The notes: generated from the sequence alone by a model not told the origin. A stretch of DNA of 64,000 bases from Plantago ovata (GCA_028274465.1 CM051456.1:86538753-86602752); one strand, 5' to 3'. Positions 1-12,258 are shown, counted from the first letter of the stretch. Numbers and translations are program-made.

Positions 1-3000
1 CCAATTGTCCATGATCTTTCGGATGATACTCCAGGAGTTGCTGAAACACAAGCCACTCCAGTAGATGCTGATGAAGTACTTGCGGAAGCCTTCAGCAATG
101 TTGAAGTGTTTGCAGAAGCCTTCAACAATCAACTTAATGTTGGTACATCTGCTGAGATAAGACAACAAGGCAGTGGAAACGAAATTCCTGCCCCAATCCC
201 AGATATCTACATTGTAGATAATCTAGATGATCACACTCTGGAACCAGCAAGTGATATTGTTGCTGATCTGAGAAACGCGGCACTTGCTGATGCTGCTGAA
301 AAGATGATTGCTGAACAAGCAACTCATCAAGTTGCTGAAACCACAGTTGTTGAAGAACCAGTTGCTGAGACTGCAATGGTTCAAGTCCCAGAGATTGCTG
401 AAACACCACAAGAGACATTATTCGACGACGCATCACGTGATGCTGAGAATACTGGACCTAGTTCACCAAAAACATCCACTGACAAAGTTCAGCTGGTGCT
501 GACAGAACTGAGACAGCAAATGGATTTGGAGATTGATGACAACTCCAATAAATCAGTAGATGTTTTCATGACCAGCAGTGAACTAAAAGGTCAAGATGTC
601 TCTGCTCAACTTGTCACTTCAGAGACAAGGGAGATTGCTGAATCTGCACAGCCTTCTCAAATAAAACAAGAAAAGAAGTCTGCTGAAGAACAAGTCCAAG
701 ATAATGAAGAAGCTGTCATTGCTGAAAGGACTGAGTCACCACCTGCCCTTCTTCAGTAGGTAGTTAACTTAGACATAAGCAAAACTTCACTATCCGAAAC
801 TCATTCTTTTGCTGATATAATTATTTCTTCACAGACTTCTCAAGATACAAGTCAGAAGATTGCTGAAACTTCTGCACCAGAATCCACAACTCCTGTTCAG
901 TAGGTAGATGAAGTTTTTGGTAATTCAACTAAGTTTGAAAACTTAGTACTTGTATCTAACTTAATATTATTTCAGGATGAACAATTCAAGGATGCTTCTC
1001 AAGCTCCTGAAGCAATGGAAATAGTACCAGAACAACAAAGTGTGCACCATGAGCTTGTTGAACTTCAGCAGGTATATCATGTCCCAGCTTTTGACTCTAA
1101 AACTATTTTCCAAAACCTTCCTGAACTTAATTTTATTCTTTTTCAGGCTCAAAAGGAGACCACTGAAGTGGTTCACACCACTGAAGATCTCAAAGTAAGT
1201 TCAGAGGAACTTTACTCGAACTTCAAAAGAACTACCTTGACCAGAGTTGCTAAATCTGTCAGCAACTGGCAAAGGTACAGAAGGATGGACTTTTCCGATC
1301 TTCACCTTCATCTGTCCAACGAGAAAAAGAGACTCTCTCTGCTGAAACTCGAGACGTTTGTGCACTCCATACTTCCAGAAGAGTTGACATATTCTCAGCT
1401 CATAAGCTTAAGTCTGATTGCTCTAATCAGAGAGAATATGAAAGTTAAATTCAAGAGTGCCTCTCCAGCTGAACAAGTTGTGATGCTCAAGGGTTCTTTT
1501 GTACCCGTGGTGGTTGATCCCCACAAAATCAATGAAGAAGAGGAAGTTACAAGTGTATCAATGTACAAACATCTTGAGTTTGTCATACTGACGGACGATG
1601 ATGAAGAAGAAGAGGATGAGAACATTCCCAAAGATCCAAGTGATGATGAAGGAAAAGATTCTAAGGACAAAAGGATGATGATGATGATAATCAAGGTCCT
1701 AGTCCTGATGCTGGTGGACTTAAACTGACAGTTGCTGAGACTGAACGTCATGATACTGAAAATTATCAAGATGATCACACAACAAGTCAGCAACAAGAAT
1801 CCAATCCTGCTCCTGCTGAGACAAGTACTCAAGCAAATGAACAAGTTGCTGAAATTGAAGAAGAGTACGCCAGAAAGCGTGCTGAAATGAAATTAGGCAA
1901 AAGTAAGCTTTCTGATGCCGAGTTATCTTTACTCGATGCCAAGGTCACTGAACCAAACCTTCATGATGAAGAAATAGGATGAAGATTATCAAAGAGCACT
2001 TCAAAACAGTCTACAGATTCATGCAAGGCATACGCAGAATCTAGACATTGCTCAATCTTCAGGAGTGAAGCACACGGAAGTCCCCTCCCTTCCACTTACT
2101 ACTGGTGAAACTCCAGTTGTTGAGTCTCAAGAGTTTCTCTCAGCAACCACTCAACCTAAAGTGAATGAAGCTACAGATTTAGAAACCAAGGTTGCTAGCC
2201 TTGATCAATCTGATGACGAAGAAGATCTATTCAATTTTTCAGCAAACGAAGAAGAGCTGACAAAGAAAGCTGAACCCCCAGTAGTTACAATTCCTCCTCC
2301 TGATGATGATAATGATGTAGGAGATGATATAAGATGCGGTTTGCTGATCAATGATGATCAATTCGCTACTGAGCTCAAAGTTCATTCACTACCTCCTTCT
2401 TTAGTGCCGTTTCCTAGTGTTGAGGATTTTACTCCAAGAATTAAGGCACTAATGGAAGTTCACAAAGCCTGCAAAGAAGAGGACGATGCACTGCTTGCTG
2501 AGAGTCCGCTTGACATAGGCAAAATACTGGCTACTGTGCTGAAACGCACTACTTCTCTTACCATAGCTTAGAAAGACATAAGTCTACATCATAAAAGCTA
2601 TGAAGAAGATGTCAGTCAAGCACTCAAACTGGCAAAGACTGCATTGAAAAAGGCTCAGACTTTCATTGAAGAAAAAGTCAACAATGAGCGCAGACATGAG
2701 GAGAACTTGGTGAGTATCAAAGAAGAATTGTCCAAGCTGACTTCTGATCAAGAAGGAATCATTCTTAAGTACAACAGCCTAAGTAAACTTGCTGAAAATT
2801 GCAATGAATTTTTCTCTCTGCACATTCATCCAATGATGCAATCCATGTCTAAGGGGGAAGATAAACAAAGAAAATCTTCAAGAAAGAAAACCCCTGCTGA
2901 AGCGCCATTGATTATGCCTAGTCCACCTCCAATAGAACCACTTGCTGAAAGAGAGCAAAGTTCTAAGAGACAAGCTGAAACAGATTCTGAGATAAATTCA

Positions 3001-3938
3001 GTAAATCCGAAAAGGAGAAGAACATCTGCTGAAACTCATGAATACTGTCATACTGAAAGTCATCAAGATCTGAATGAAGATGATGATGATGACAAAACAA
3101 TAGCTCAAGCAATAAGAGCTAGACCAATCACAGCCCTAACTCCTTCTGGCCATTCAAAACATTTCTCTTCTGACTCAAGATCTTCAGCAAGAGATCAAGA
3201 AAATGCAAAGTCAAGAAGAAGAAGGCAAAGACAGGAAGAAAAGAGGCTAGCCAGCATTGCCATTGGCTCCGACATTGAATACACAAAGAACAACAATGAG
3301 GAAACTACTCAAAATGTGATAAAAAATGTTCATGGTTGTTGGATCTTAAAGCTCGAAGTTATATTGGTAAATGATTTCTTTCCAAATGTTGTACTGAATC
3401 AAATGTACACTTGGATATGAATTAAAGGTGCAAAGAAAAGAAAGGGATCCTCCTCCCTACCCAAGAAACATTGCTGCAAGATGGCTGAATCTGGAAGTCT
3501 TGGTAAGAAGAACATCTATTGGCAAGCTAATGAAGCAAGAGCCTAATTTAATCAAACCAATTGATGTTGCTTACTACTCTGACCCTTTAACCAAGAAGTC
3601 AAAGAATAAATATGGCTTGATTCCTTATGAGTATTTCTATCTCACTGCAAAGGATCAAGAAGAAGATCTTCTCTGGTTAAGAAAGATTCATGCTAACAAG
3701 GGAATTTCAGATACACAACTTCTCCATGCCAGCAATTGGGCATGCACTTGTGGGTACTGCACTACAAAGAAATGAATGGTGAAAACCATCATTATACTGC
3801 CTGCAAGAATGCAAGGATCATTCAGCTTGAAGTCCGTAAGCTACTTGAAGATTACGAAAAAGACTGTGTTGAATTTTTAGCGCTTGCTGAGAAAAGTGTA
3901 AGGGAGATTCCGAGGAAATCTTCTGCTGGAATAGCTTA
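1..3938 (+). pseudogene. Envelope-like third ORF of SIRE-like element A (decayed, 5' truncated by window)
   Basis: This is the C-terminal two thirds of the downstream ORF of a SIRE-like Copia element, collinear with 59393-62539 of copy B. Function is unknown; the envelope-like label follows its position only, and I see no clear membrane segment. The product is rich in Ala-Glu (VAE, IAE), acidic runs near 1594-1690 and predicted coiled coil (2600-2850), with a basic stretch near 3200-3240. Reading is broken by TAG at 757 and 901, where copy B has CAG, a frameshift near 1675, a TAG at 2569 and a probable frame break near 1975. A GT...AG segment (3367-3427) with an in-frame stop separates two open parts; joined, the frame runs to about 3775. 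The last codons end at 3938. The following 270 bases to the polypurine tract hold nothing recognisable. Confidence 0.7.
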
Positions 3939-4207
3939 AGTCCCTTGTAAAAGCTTTGTTTGTTTTTGTTTGTTGATTTGTGTAGTTATCTCTAAACTTT
4001 CTTGTAAACTTACTGAAAGATAACTATCAGCAATAAAGCTTTTGACTCTTATTGGTTTTTGATTATGCAATCTACTTATGCTTACTGTCAATCTACTTAT
4101 GCTTACTGTTTTATTATTCAAGTATGCTTGCATTAATCAACTGATTTATTCAACATCAGAAACTTCTAAAAGTGTAACAATTAATTTAGTCATGGATTGC
4201 TAACATC

Positions 4208-4222
4208 AAAAAGGGGGAAATT
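4208..4222 (+). other. Polypurine tract of element A
   Basis: The purine run AAAAAGGGGGAAATT sits directly before the LTR start TGTTAGG at 4223. It would prime plus-strand DNA synthesis. The bases 3939-4207 before it are an untranslated spacer in which I see no gene. Confidence 0.75.
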
Positions 4223-5109
4223 TGTTAGGAAACTTGTAATTTTGATGAGCAATTAACCATGCTAAATTAAGAAAAGTCTAGTAACTAGTACTCTTAAGGT
4301 CCATAGGAATTTAGAATTTTAAGGACATTGTAAAGAGGAACGTTTGCTGAAGACTTAGATTAGGTACTAGTTAGGTGTTTTAATCGCTTATGATGTATCT
4401 TATTTTCTGAAAAGAAAAACAACCTATTGAAGCATTTGCTGATGATGTACTTTGTTTACACAAACAAACTATTGAAGCATTAGAACCATTCAGAAACTTG
4501 AAGAATTCGAAGACTGAAGACTAAAGAAGATTTCTGAAGATGGTATCTACAAAGGCACATGTTGCTCAGAAAGTGGAAACTTCAGCAACAGCTTGCATAA
4601 GTGAAAATCTAAATGACAGAGTAGGTTGTGCTTGCTGAAACTGAGACTGACCACTTGCTGAAATACATATGTGACATCCTTGCTGAAAGTACTTGCATTT
4701 GCGCTCCAACGTTCATATTTGAATTTCATTCAGATGAACATTAAATGCAAAGTAAGCACGCGAAGAACATGAAGACTAGAAGACAAATAAAGGACGCTGC
4801 TGAAAGTACAAAAGCAAGATAGTGACATCTTAAGGAACAAAGCCTTAAAATTCAAACTCTCACTTGTGCTTAAACTCTCATACCCTTCAATACTCTTTAC
4901 TGCCATTGATCCGTTCCAAAACTTAAACCTTGAAAAAGCTACTTGTGAAGAAGTAGAACATTCACGGCTAAGAAATTAGTTAAGTGTTCTTTCTTTCAAA
5001 CAAGAACAAGTCTTGACACCAGAAACAATCAAACTTGTTTACTGCAAAGTATTCAAAGTTTTGTTTCTTAGATTACTTGTTGTAGCTGAATAAGTTATAA
5101 TCAAGTTAT

Positions 5110-6491
5110 TGATGAACGTATTTTTGACGCGTTCATCTTGTCTTTTTACTTTCTTTTGCTATCTTTTAGCCTTGTTTATTGGTTAGTTTTGTATAATAGT
5201 GTCAAGTTTTGTGTTTTCTGTATTTTCAGGCACTTAGGTACGAAACGGCATTTTTGGAGCTAAAAACGAGCCTTTTTTATGGAAAAGATGGCCCCGTTGA
5301 AATTTCCCAATCTCCGTGGCTTGTTCGTGAGTGTCTGAGCCTCAATAAGCATTGAGAAGGATGTGTCCAAGGCACCCGAGGGCCGTACGAGGGCAAAAAG
5401 ATTGAGTTTGAAGACAAAAATCTGCCCAGGAGCCAAGCTAAGCGCCTGGAATAGTGAAGCGCTCCGCTTCATTTTCCAGGAGCTTTGGCACAGCAGCCAA
5501 GCGAAGCGCTTGGAGGGCCCAAACGCTTCGCTTGCCAAGCGGTCCGCTGGACAGCGGTTACGTTTTCGGATTTTCCTTCTTAGATCTGATCGTCAGTTAC
5601 TTTTTCCATACTTTTGAACATTGGCTTCGTTTTGGCAGAGCTCCTAAGCCCCAAAACTCAGAGAAAACTCAGATTACATTGTATTTTAGATTGGATTAAA
5701 GGTTTTGGCATAGGATTGCATCCATTGTTTCATCTACGGAGAGGTTTTCATCAATACCCACCGATTAGTGACAGCTTGGTGGTAACATTGTATCATTATC
5801 TCTTCTCTAGTAGTTTGATTTGATGTATTCCATTTACAATTCATATGATTTGATGTCTATGTTGATGAATATGAGTAGCTAAATCCTTTGTGTTGGTGGT
5901 AGAATGAAGAATATGCATGCTATGGGTTAAGTTTATGCTTACATGAGATTGTGATTCAATCTTGCTGCAAATTCTTTCATATGATTCTTGGTTGCCTATA
6001 AAATATATTCGAATTGAGTATAGTGACAAACTCTTGGTCAATGAAAGCTATAGGATTGTATGTTAGAGATTTGCAGCATGCTAGATAAATGGTGTTAGTG
6101 ACAAGCACCTCTAAAGTATTGATAGTGGTCTTTTATGATGTCTGTCTTGAAAGTTACCTAGACGAGTTGCTTAGCAGACTTGATCGAAGGTTTTACGCAC
6201 TGAACTTGTAAGCATATTTGTAACCCATGCATGTGTATTTGATTTCTACCACCAACCGTTTTCCAAACTTGATTACAACAATCTGATTTCTCGTTGCTTT
6301 GTTCTAAGAAAGCAATTCTATAAACACTCGAACTCGTTGTCTGAAATAACTAGCAAAAACCACAAACAAAGCCACGTTAGGTCCCGAGAGAACGACACTC
6401 GGGGACAACTTGCCATTGCACTCTAGTTTGTGTAGTGATAAGTGTTCTTTGGCTATTAAACAAATTTAATTGGTGAAAAACGACATCATCA
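5110..6491 (+). repeat. 5' LTR of H
   Basis: The LTR starts TGATGAACG and ends CATCATCA, so the termini share a 6-bp inverted repeat. It holds several 17-bp dyads of the form CCAAGCG-NNN-CGCTTGG or close variants between about 5430 and 5551. No clear TATA box follows them. Confidence 0.9.
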
Positions 6492-6494
6492 ATT

Positions 6495-6512
6495 TGGCGC
6501 CGTTGTCGGGGA
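6495..6512 (+). other. Primer-binding site of H (tRNA-Asp type)
   Basis: TGGCGCCGTTGTCGGGGA lies 3 bases after the 5' LTR. It matches the tRNA-Asp 3'-end complement used by Athila and related Gypsy lineages, with one difference. Confidence 0.85.
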
Positions 6513-6634
6513 CTTAACTCCTTTGGTTGGTGTTTTTGTTTTGGTTTTTTCAGCCAACATCTCTTCTTTGTCTCATTTCTGTTTTTGTTTCTTTTTGCTT
6601 GAGATACTCACTATCTTGTATTTCAGGTGAGTGC

Positions 6635-8946
6635 ATGCCTAGAACCCGAACGGGTAGACCTATTATTGAACCTTTTGTAGACAAGATCGATCGTTTGTTT
6701 CAAAGGAGAAGGAGGAATTTGAATCTCGAGTTTGAAGAAGTAGCATTTAGAGCTTCCACTTCTGGTATTCGGGAAGAGTCTTCTTCTTATCTTTTGGAAC
6801 CAATTCTTGAATCCGTCTTCTTGGAAGGTGAAATGGCGGAGCGGCCTATACGTACACTTACTAAGCCTACGGTTGGGGCTAGAGGACCAGCAATTGTCCT
6901 CAATGATGCCACAAGGAACTTGGAGATCAAGAATCACATGTTCCAACAACTTCCCAAATTCTATGGGATGGCTAATGAGGACATGATGGGGTTCTTGAAT
7001 GAGCTCGAGAATTTTTTTCTCCATCTTGGGCGACCAGGAGCTGGTGTTACGGATGATGATCTCCGTATGAAGGTCTTTTCTATGGGGCTAGGTGATCGTG
7101 CAAAGGCTTGGCTTAATACTTTGGAGGCCGGGTCTTTGACAACATGGGATCTTTGCTTTGATAAGTTCATGGAGCGTTACTACCCCGCTTCCAAGACGAT
7201 GGCTATGAAGAGCCAAATTAGCTCCTTCGAGCAGAGGTATGATGAGCCTTTCCACGAGGCATATGATCGATTCATAGGGTTGCATCATCGATGCCCACAT
7301 CACGGGTATGATAAAAGGTCAGCTTCTCCAATTCTTTTACAATGGTTTACATCCCGAGATTCAATCTCAAGTGGATAGTATTTGTGGAGGTAGTATGGGG
7401 GAGTTGCTTCCTTCTCAAGCTCAAGTGAAGCTGGACATGATGTACCGGAATTCCCAAAACCGGAATGTGAGGGCTCGTGTGCTCCAAAAGGAGCAAAGAG
7501 GTGAGGCCAAGGTAGTGGTAGAACAAGATGCCTTCAATGGGTTCGCCCATGAAGTGAAGCAAGCTTTGAGGCAAAGCTTTCCTTCTCCTTCTACGGAAGT
7601 TTGTGGTGTGTGCAAGAACTATGGGCACCCGGCCAATTTATGCCGTTCTGAATTTGCTAGAGAGCAATATATCACGAACGATGTCCGTCAAGAAGTGTAT
7701 GCTGCTGAGGGAGAGCAAGTAGTTGGAGATGTGAACTACGGGCAAGGATATGGCAATATGAGGCCACAAAACCGTGGGCCCCGAGGTGAATACCAGAATC
7801 AAGGCAACCGTAGTTATCTTCATAACCCGGATCAATATGCCTATGGGCCTAATCAAGATAGAAGTTGTCTCAGCTATGGGAACAATTGGTGTGAAGGAGC
7901 ACCGCCTTCTAATCCTACACCTCCACCTCAGGTTGCTAGTTCGGGACCACGAGGTGGAGGGGTGCTTCCTTCACCTCTTGTCTCTTCTCTCAACGATCTT
8001 GTGTTGAAGACGAATAAGTTTATGGAGCATTACTATCGTAATGAAGCTACTAACAATCAACGGTTTGAGAAGCTTGACGCTAGTAGTAGCAACCTCCATA
8101 AGAAGCTGCAAGAGTTGATAGATCGGGGGGCTAGTAGAGAGCAAGGGAAGTTTCCCGGGAACACGGAGAAGGCTATGGCCATAACCGTGGTGACTGATTT
8201 GCCCGTGGAGATCACGGTTGTGAGAGACAATGCATGCACGAGTTGAGGTGCCAAGTTGCAAGATAACTGAAACTTGCAAGGTGAGTGAGGAGGTCGAGAC
8301 TCCTAAGGTGGTTATGGAAGAGGAAGTTGTCGCACAATCAGATGCGATAGTTGAAGAGGTGAAAGAAAACTCATCGTCTGAGGATGAGATGGTGGATATG
8401 GTGGAAGTGCCCATCCAAGAGAGCTTCGATGTTGAAATCGGCTTGGGGAAGAAGGACGGAATAGTGGCAACTCTAGACACGGGAGCGGGTGTGAATGTTA
8501 TACCCTTGAACGTGTATGAAGAGTCGGGTTTGTCTGGCTTGAGACCCATGAAATGCATGGTGCAATTAGCGGATGGGTCCATGAAAAAGTCGTTGGGTGT
8601 GATTGAGAACTTGGCGGTGAGGGTTGCCAGTGTAGAGGTGAAGACTAATTTCATCGTTATGCCTACATCTTCTGCTAAGCTCAAAGATGTGGTTCTCTTG
8701 GGTAGAGCCTTCATCAACAAAGTGCGTATGGTCATAGACATGTATCGCCGAACATGTCAGTTTGAGGTAAATGGCAAGCAACACACGTTGCGAGCCATTG
8801 TTAATTCATGTGCTTATGTTGATACTAACGAACTTGTAGGATTTTTTGGTCCACTTTATGTTCGTCAAGATGTGCAGGGAATTGATGCTTTGAGAAGCAA
8901 TTGGAGGGGGAAGTCTAGTACCCGAGGCGAAATCAATCCCGCATGA
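6635..8946 (+). pseudogene. Athila-like gag-protease of H (frameshifted)
   Basis: Gag forms the particle and the aspartic protease would cleave it. The start at 6635 (MPRTRTG) is chosen because the same start occurs in G; an upstream in-frame Met at 6527 begins a hydrophobic stretch that is probably not coding. The gag core includes FYNGLHPEIQ (about 7335), typical of Athila, and a CCHC zinc knuckle CGVCKNYGHPANLC near 7600. The retropepsin motif LDTGAG lies near 8472 and GRAFI near 8701. Frame is lost near 7315, where an extra A appears in an A-run, and again near 8235 against copy G, so no full protein is possible. It is followed by no pol. Confidence 0.85.
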
Positions 8947-10869
8947 GTTGTGAAGAGTCGAGCCAACGACTTTTAAACGAAGGCGCTTCTCGGGAGGCAA
9001 CCCGAGGTTGTATCTTTATTTGCTTTTGTAGTTGTGGCCTGTGAGCCTTTTGTCGTGATTCGTTTAGTCTAGTGTTTGTCTTGGTGCCTTAGGTGATTAA
9101 GATAGGAAAAAACATCGAAAATTTGGAAACAGAGCCAAGCGAAGCGCTTGGAAGGGCCAAGCGGTCCGCTTGAAATTTCAGTAAATCAAAAAGTTTACTG
9201 GAATTTCAAGCGGAGCGCCTGGAGCCTCCCAAGCGCTCCGCTTGACAAGCGGACCGCTTGGCTCCCACCAAGCGGTCCGCCTGGACCCTGTACCCATATT
9301 TTCCTCGTTTTTTCCATTCTTCTCACCTTTGTGCACCCGTTTTCACATGTTTCTTGAGTCCTTTCAGGTACTACTCATATATAGGAGATCGGACACGAAC
9401 CTTTATCTCAGGGAAGTGTACTTTCAATCCAATTTTTGCTTTTCATTCAACTTTTCTTTGCTCGAGGATGAGCAAAAGTTTAGGTTTGGGGAGGGGGTAT
9501 TGGATTTTCAGTACTATATGCTTGTGTGGTTCGTACATGCCTGATTTTACTCAAGCTCATGTGATTTGTCGTGTTTTTTCAAATTTTTGCATGCATATCA
9601 TCCATAGATTAGTTGTTGCACGTTGTTGTGTGGGGAGTTTATTGCCAAGTCTTTTGAACTTTTTTATTGAGTAGACTAAGTGTTTATGACCATTGATCAT
9701 ATGTTGCATCACTTTGCAAGTAGTTTGAGGCTTGTCTCGCTTGGTTTGTCACATTCGCATGTGCACTAGTGAATCTTAGTAGTCTCGACATCACCTTGAG
9801 TGGTGTTTCTTCTGCTGCGGTCCACGATGGCCTTATGAAATGATGCACGTTTGATTCTAGGGTTTTAACCCGTGTAATTATGTACGTAAGAGGCGACAAG
9901 TTCTTCACCTCGATTAGAGATTGCCAAATGCCTAGGAAGGAGGTAGTGTGAGGTGTGTGATTCCTTGTATTAAACCTATTCTATCGAATAGGTTTGGGGA
10001 GGGGGTTGCTTCGTTATACTTGTCTTTCGTCATTGAGTCGTTGTAAAGTTTTCTTTTTCTTTTCTTTTGTTATGTGTCCCAACCTATTCTCTCGTATAGG
10101 TTTGGGGAGGTGTCTTTGTAAAAAGTTTTTTCCCTTTTCCTTTTTCGTCTTTGTGCTCAAACCTATCCTCTCGAATAGGTTTGGGGAGGTTTTTAACACG
10201 TAGTACTGCTGCTTGCCTAGCTATGTATAAAAAAAAGAGAAAAGAAAAAGAGAAAATAAAAAAAGGAAGAAAGAAAATAAAGAATAAGACCCAAAAGCAA
10301 AAGAAGGGTCGTCGCAAGCCAAAAGCAGTCTCGTAGTGGCAAGTGTCATGTAAATATTTTGTCCTTGTGATGTATCGAGTTGTAAATTCTATCTTTCGTT
10401 TCGTGTCGTCTTTGTCCAAGGCCTGTCCTTGACCACCCTCGTCTTGCTATTCAAGAAGTGGTTGAAAGAGGCTCATTCTTGAGAGTCCGGGTAGAATAGG
10501 GGAGTGTTATCTTTCTAAGGGAACCCTCCTTCGTTTGATGAGAGCCAGTATTGGTTCGCCCTCTTTTGAGGAAAAGTCTCGCTTGGTGAACAGTAGTAAG
10601 TCATCGGTTTCATAGGCACGGGGCAATTGTAGTATGATAACATGCATCATTGTGTCGTCACTGACCAGGTCCAGGTAGAAGATGTTACGAGAGACTCCTT
10701 TGTTTAACCAAGTGCACATGAGAATGTGTATATTCGCAATCGAGGCATTCTTCAACCTACTTGCATGTCATGCTCATTTGGTTTTGTTCATAAGCATTTG
10801 GTAGATTCAATAGATTAGTTCACTTTACTTGGCATGAGACTCCTTTTGTGTTGCATTTAGGATAGTTTG
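8947..10869 (+). other. Non-coding 3' internal region of H
   Basis: No credible ORF is present. In order: a conserved hairpin region (8957-9007, GGGAGGCAACCC loop arm), a dyad cluster (9135-9284), a TATA-like CATATATAGG near 9377, a first hairpin plus polypurine module (9458-9497), three hairpin plus purine modules (9972-10005, 10081-10110, 10159-10190) and an A/G-rich run at 10227-10300. The sequence from about 9009 corresponds to G after a deletion of roughly 2.6 kb. Confidence 0.7.
9135..9284 (+). repeat. Cluster of six 17-bp dyads in H
   Basis: Dyads lie at 9135-9151, 9157-9173, 9206-9222, 9229-9245, 9245-9261 and 9268-9284, each close to CCAAGCG-NNN-CGCTTGG with centres AAG, GTC, GAG, CTC, GAC and GTC. 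Between the second and third lies a longer hairpin with arms around TTTCAGTAAA and TTTACTGGAA. Confidence 0.85.
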
Positions 10870-10906
10870 TTGCTTGAGGACAAGCAAAGGTTTGGTTTGG
10901 GGAGTT
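10870..10906 (+). other. Terminal hairpin and polypurine tract of H
   Basis: A stem TTGCTTGAGGACAAGCAA (10870-10887) is followed by a purine-rich GGTTTGGTTTGGGGAG up to the 3' LTR at 10907. The same arrangement is seen in G and L. Confidence 0.8.
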
Positions 10907-12258
10907 TGATGAACGTATTTTTGACGCGTTCATCTTGTCTTTTTTACCTTCTTTTGCTATCTTTTAGCTTTGTTTTTTGGTTAGTTTTGTAGAATAGTGT
11001 CACGTTTTGTGTTTTCTGCATTTTCAGGCACTTAGGTACGAAACGGCATTTTGGAGCTAAAAACGAGCCTTTTTTATGGAAAAGATGGCCCCGTTGAAGT
11101 TCCCCAATCTCCGTGGCTTGTTCGTGAGTGTCTGAGCCTCAATAAGCATTGAGAAGGATGAGTCCAAGGCACCCGAGGGCCGTATGAGGGCAAAAAGATT
11201 GAGTTTGAAGACAAAAATCTGCCCAGGAGCCAAGCTAAGCGCCTGGAATAGTGAAGCGCTCCGCTTCATTTTCCAGGTGCCAAGCGCTCCGCTTGGCCTC
11301 TCCAAGCGGTCCGCTTGGTAGCGGTTACGTTTTCGGATTTTCCTTCTTAGATCTGATCTTCAGTTACTTTTTCCATACTTTTGAACATTGGCTTCGTTTT
11401 GGCAGAGCTCCTAAGCCCCAAAACTCAGAGAAAACTCACATTACATTGTATTTTAGATTGGATTAAAGGTTTTGGCATAGGATTGCATCCATTGTTTCAT
11501 ATACGGAAAGGTTTTCATCAATACCCACCGATTAGTGACAGCTTGGTGGTAACAATGTATCATTATCTCTTGTCTAGTAGTTTGATTTGTTGTATCCCAT
11601 TTACAATTCATATGATTTGATGTCTATGTTGATGAATATGAGTAGCTAAATCCTTTGTGTTGGTGGTAGAATGAAGAATATGCATGCTATGGGTTATGTT
11701 TATGCTTACATGAGATTGTGATTCAATCTTGCTGCAAATTCCTTCATATGATTCTTGGTTGCCTATAAAATATATTCGAATTGAGTATAGTGACAAACTC
11801 TTGGTCAATGAAAGCTATAGGATTGTATGTTAGAGATTTGCAGCATGCTAGATAAATGGTGTTAGTGACAAGCACCTCTAAAGTATTGATAGTGGTCTTT
11901 TATGATGTGTGTCTTGAAAGTTACCTAGACGAGTTGCTTAGCAGACTTGATCGAAGGTTTTACGCACTGAACTTGTGAGCATATTCGTAACCCATGCATG
12001 TGTATTTTATTTCTACCACCTACCGTTTTCCAAACTTGATTACAACAATCTGATTTCTCGTTGCTTTGTTCTAAGAAAGAAATTCTATAAACACTCGAAC
12101 TCGTTGTCTGAAATAACTAGCAAAAACCACAAACAAAGCCACGTTAGGTCCCGAGAGAACGACACTCGGGGACAACTTGCCATTGCACTCTAGTTTGTGT
12201 AGTGATAAGTGTTCTTTGGCTATTAAACAAATTTAATTGGTGAAAAACGACATCATCA
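10907..12258 (+). repeat. 3' LTR of H
   Basis: It is 1352 bp, collinear with the 5' LTR and 30 bp shorter, mainly because the dyad region (about 11230-11330) has a different number of dyads. It ends CATCATCA, followed by GTTAT. Confidence 0.9.

Larger units (their letters stand above)
5110..12258 (+). mobile_element. Complete Athila-like non-autonomous Gypsy element H (gag-protease only)
   Basis: The element has TG...CA ends, LTRs of 1382 and 1352 bp, a tRNA-Asp-type primer site, a gag-protease frame and a polypurine tract. It is flanked by the direct repeat GTTAT (5105-5109 and 12259-12263), so both ends are certain. No reverse transcriptase, RNase H or integrase is visible between the protease (ends 8946) and the 3' LTR. 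The two LTRs look very similar, which suggests a recent insertion. Compared with element G it lacks about 2.6 kb holding ORF2. Confidence 0.9.

Noticed and set aside
1395-1844. Minus-strand ORF of 149 codons, and similar Ser-rich minus-strand ORFs at 22743-23006 and 60803-61072
   Set aside because: They are shadows of acidic coding sequence on the plus strand.
5363-5699. ORFs with MSKAPEGRTRAK or MKRSAS in LTRs of H and G
   Set aside because: They arise from translation of the dyads (KRSAS, SGPLG, RLER) in alternate frames and shift between copies.
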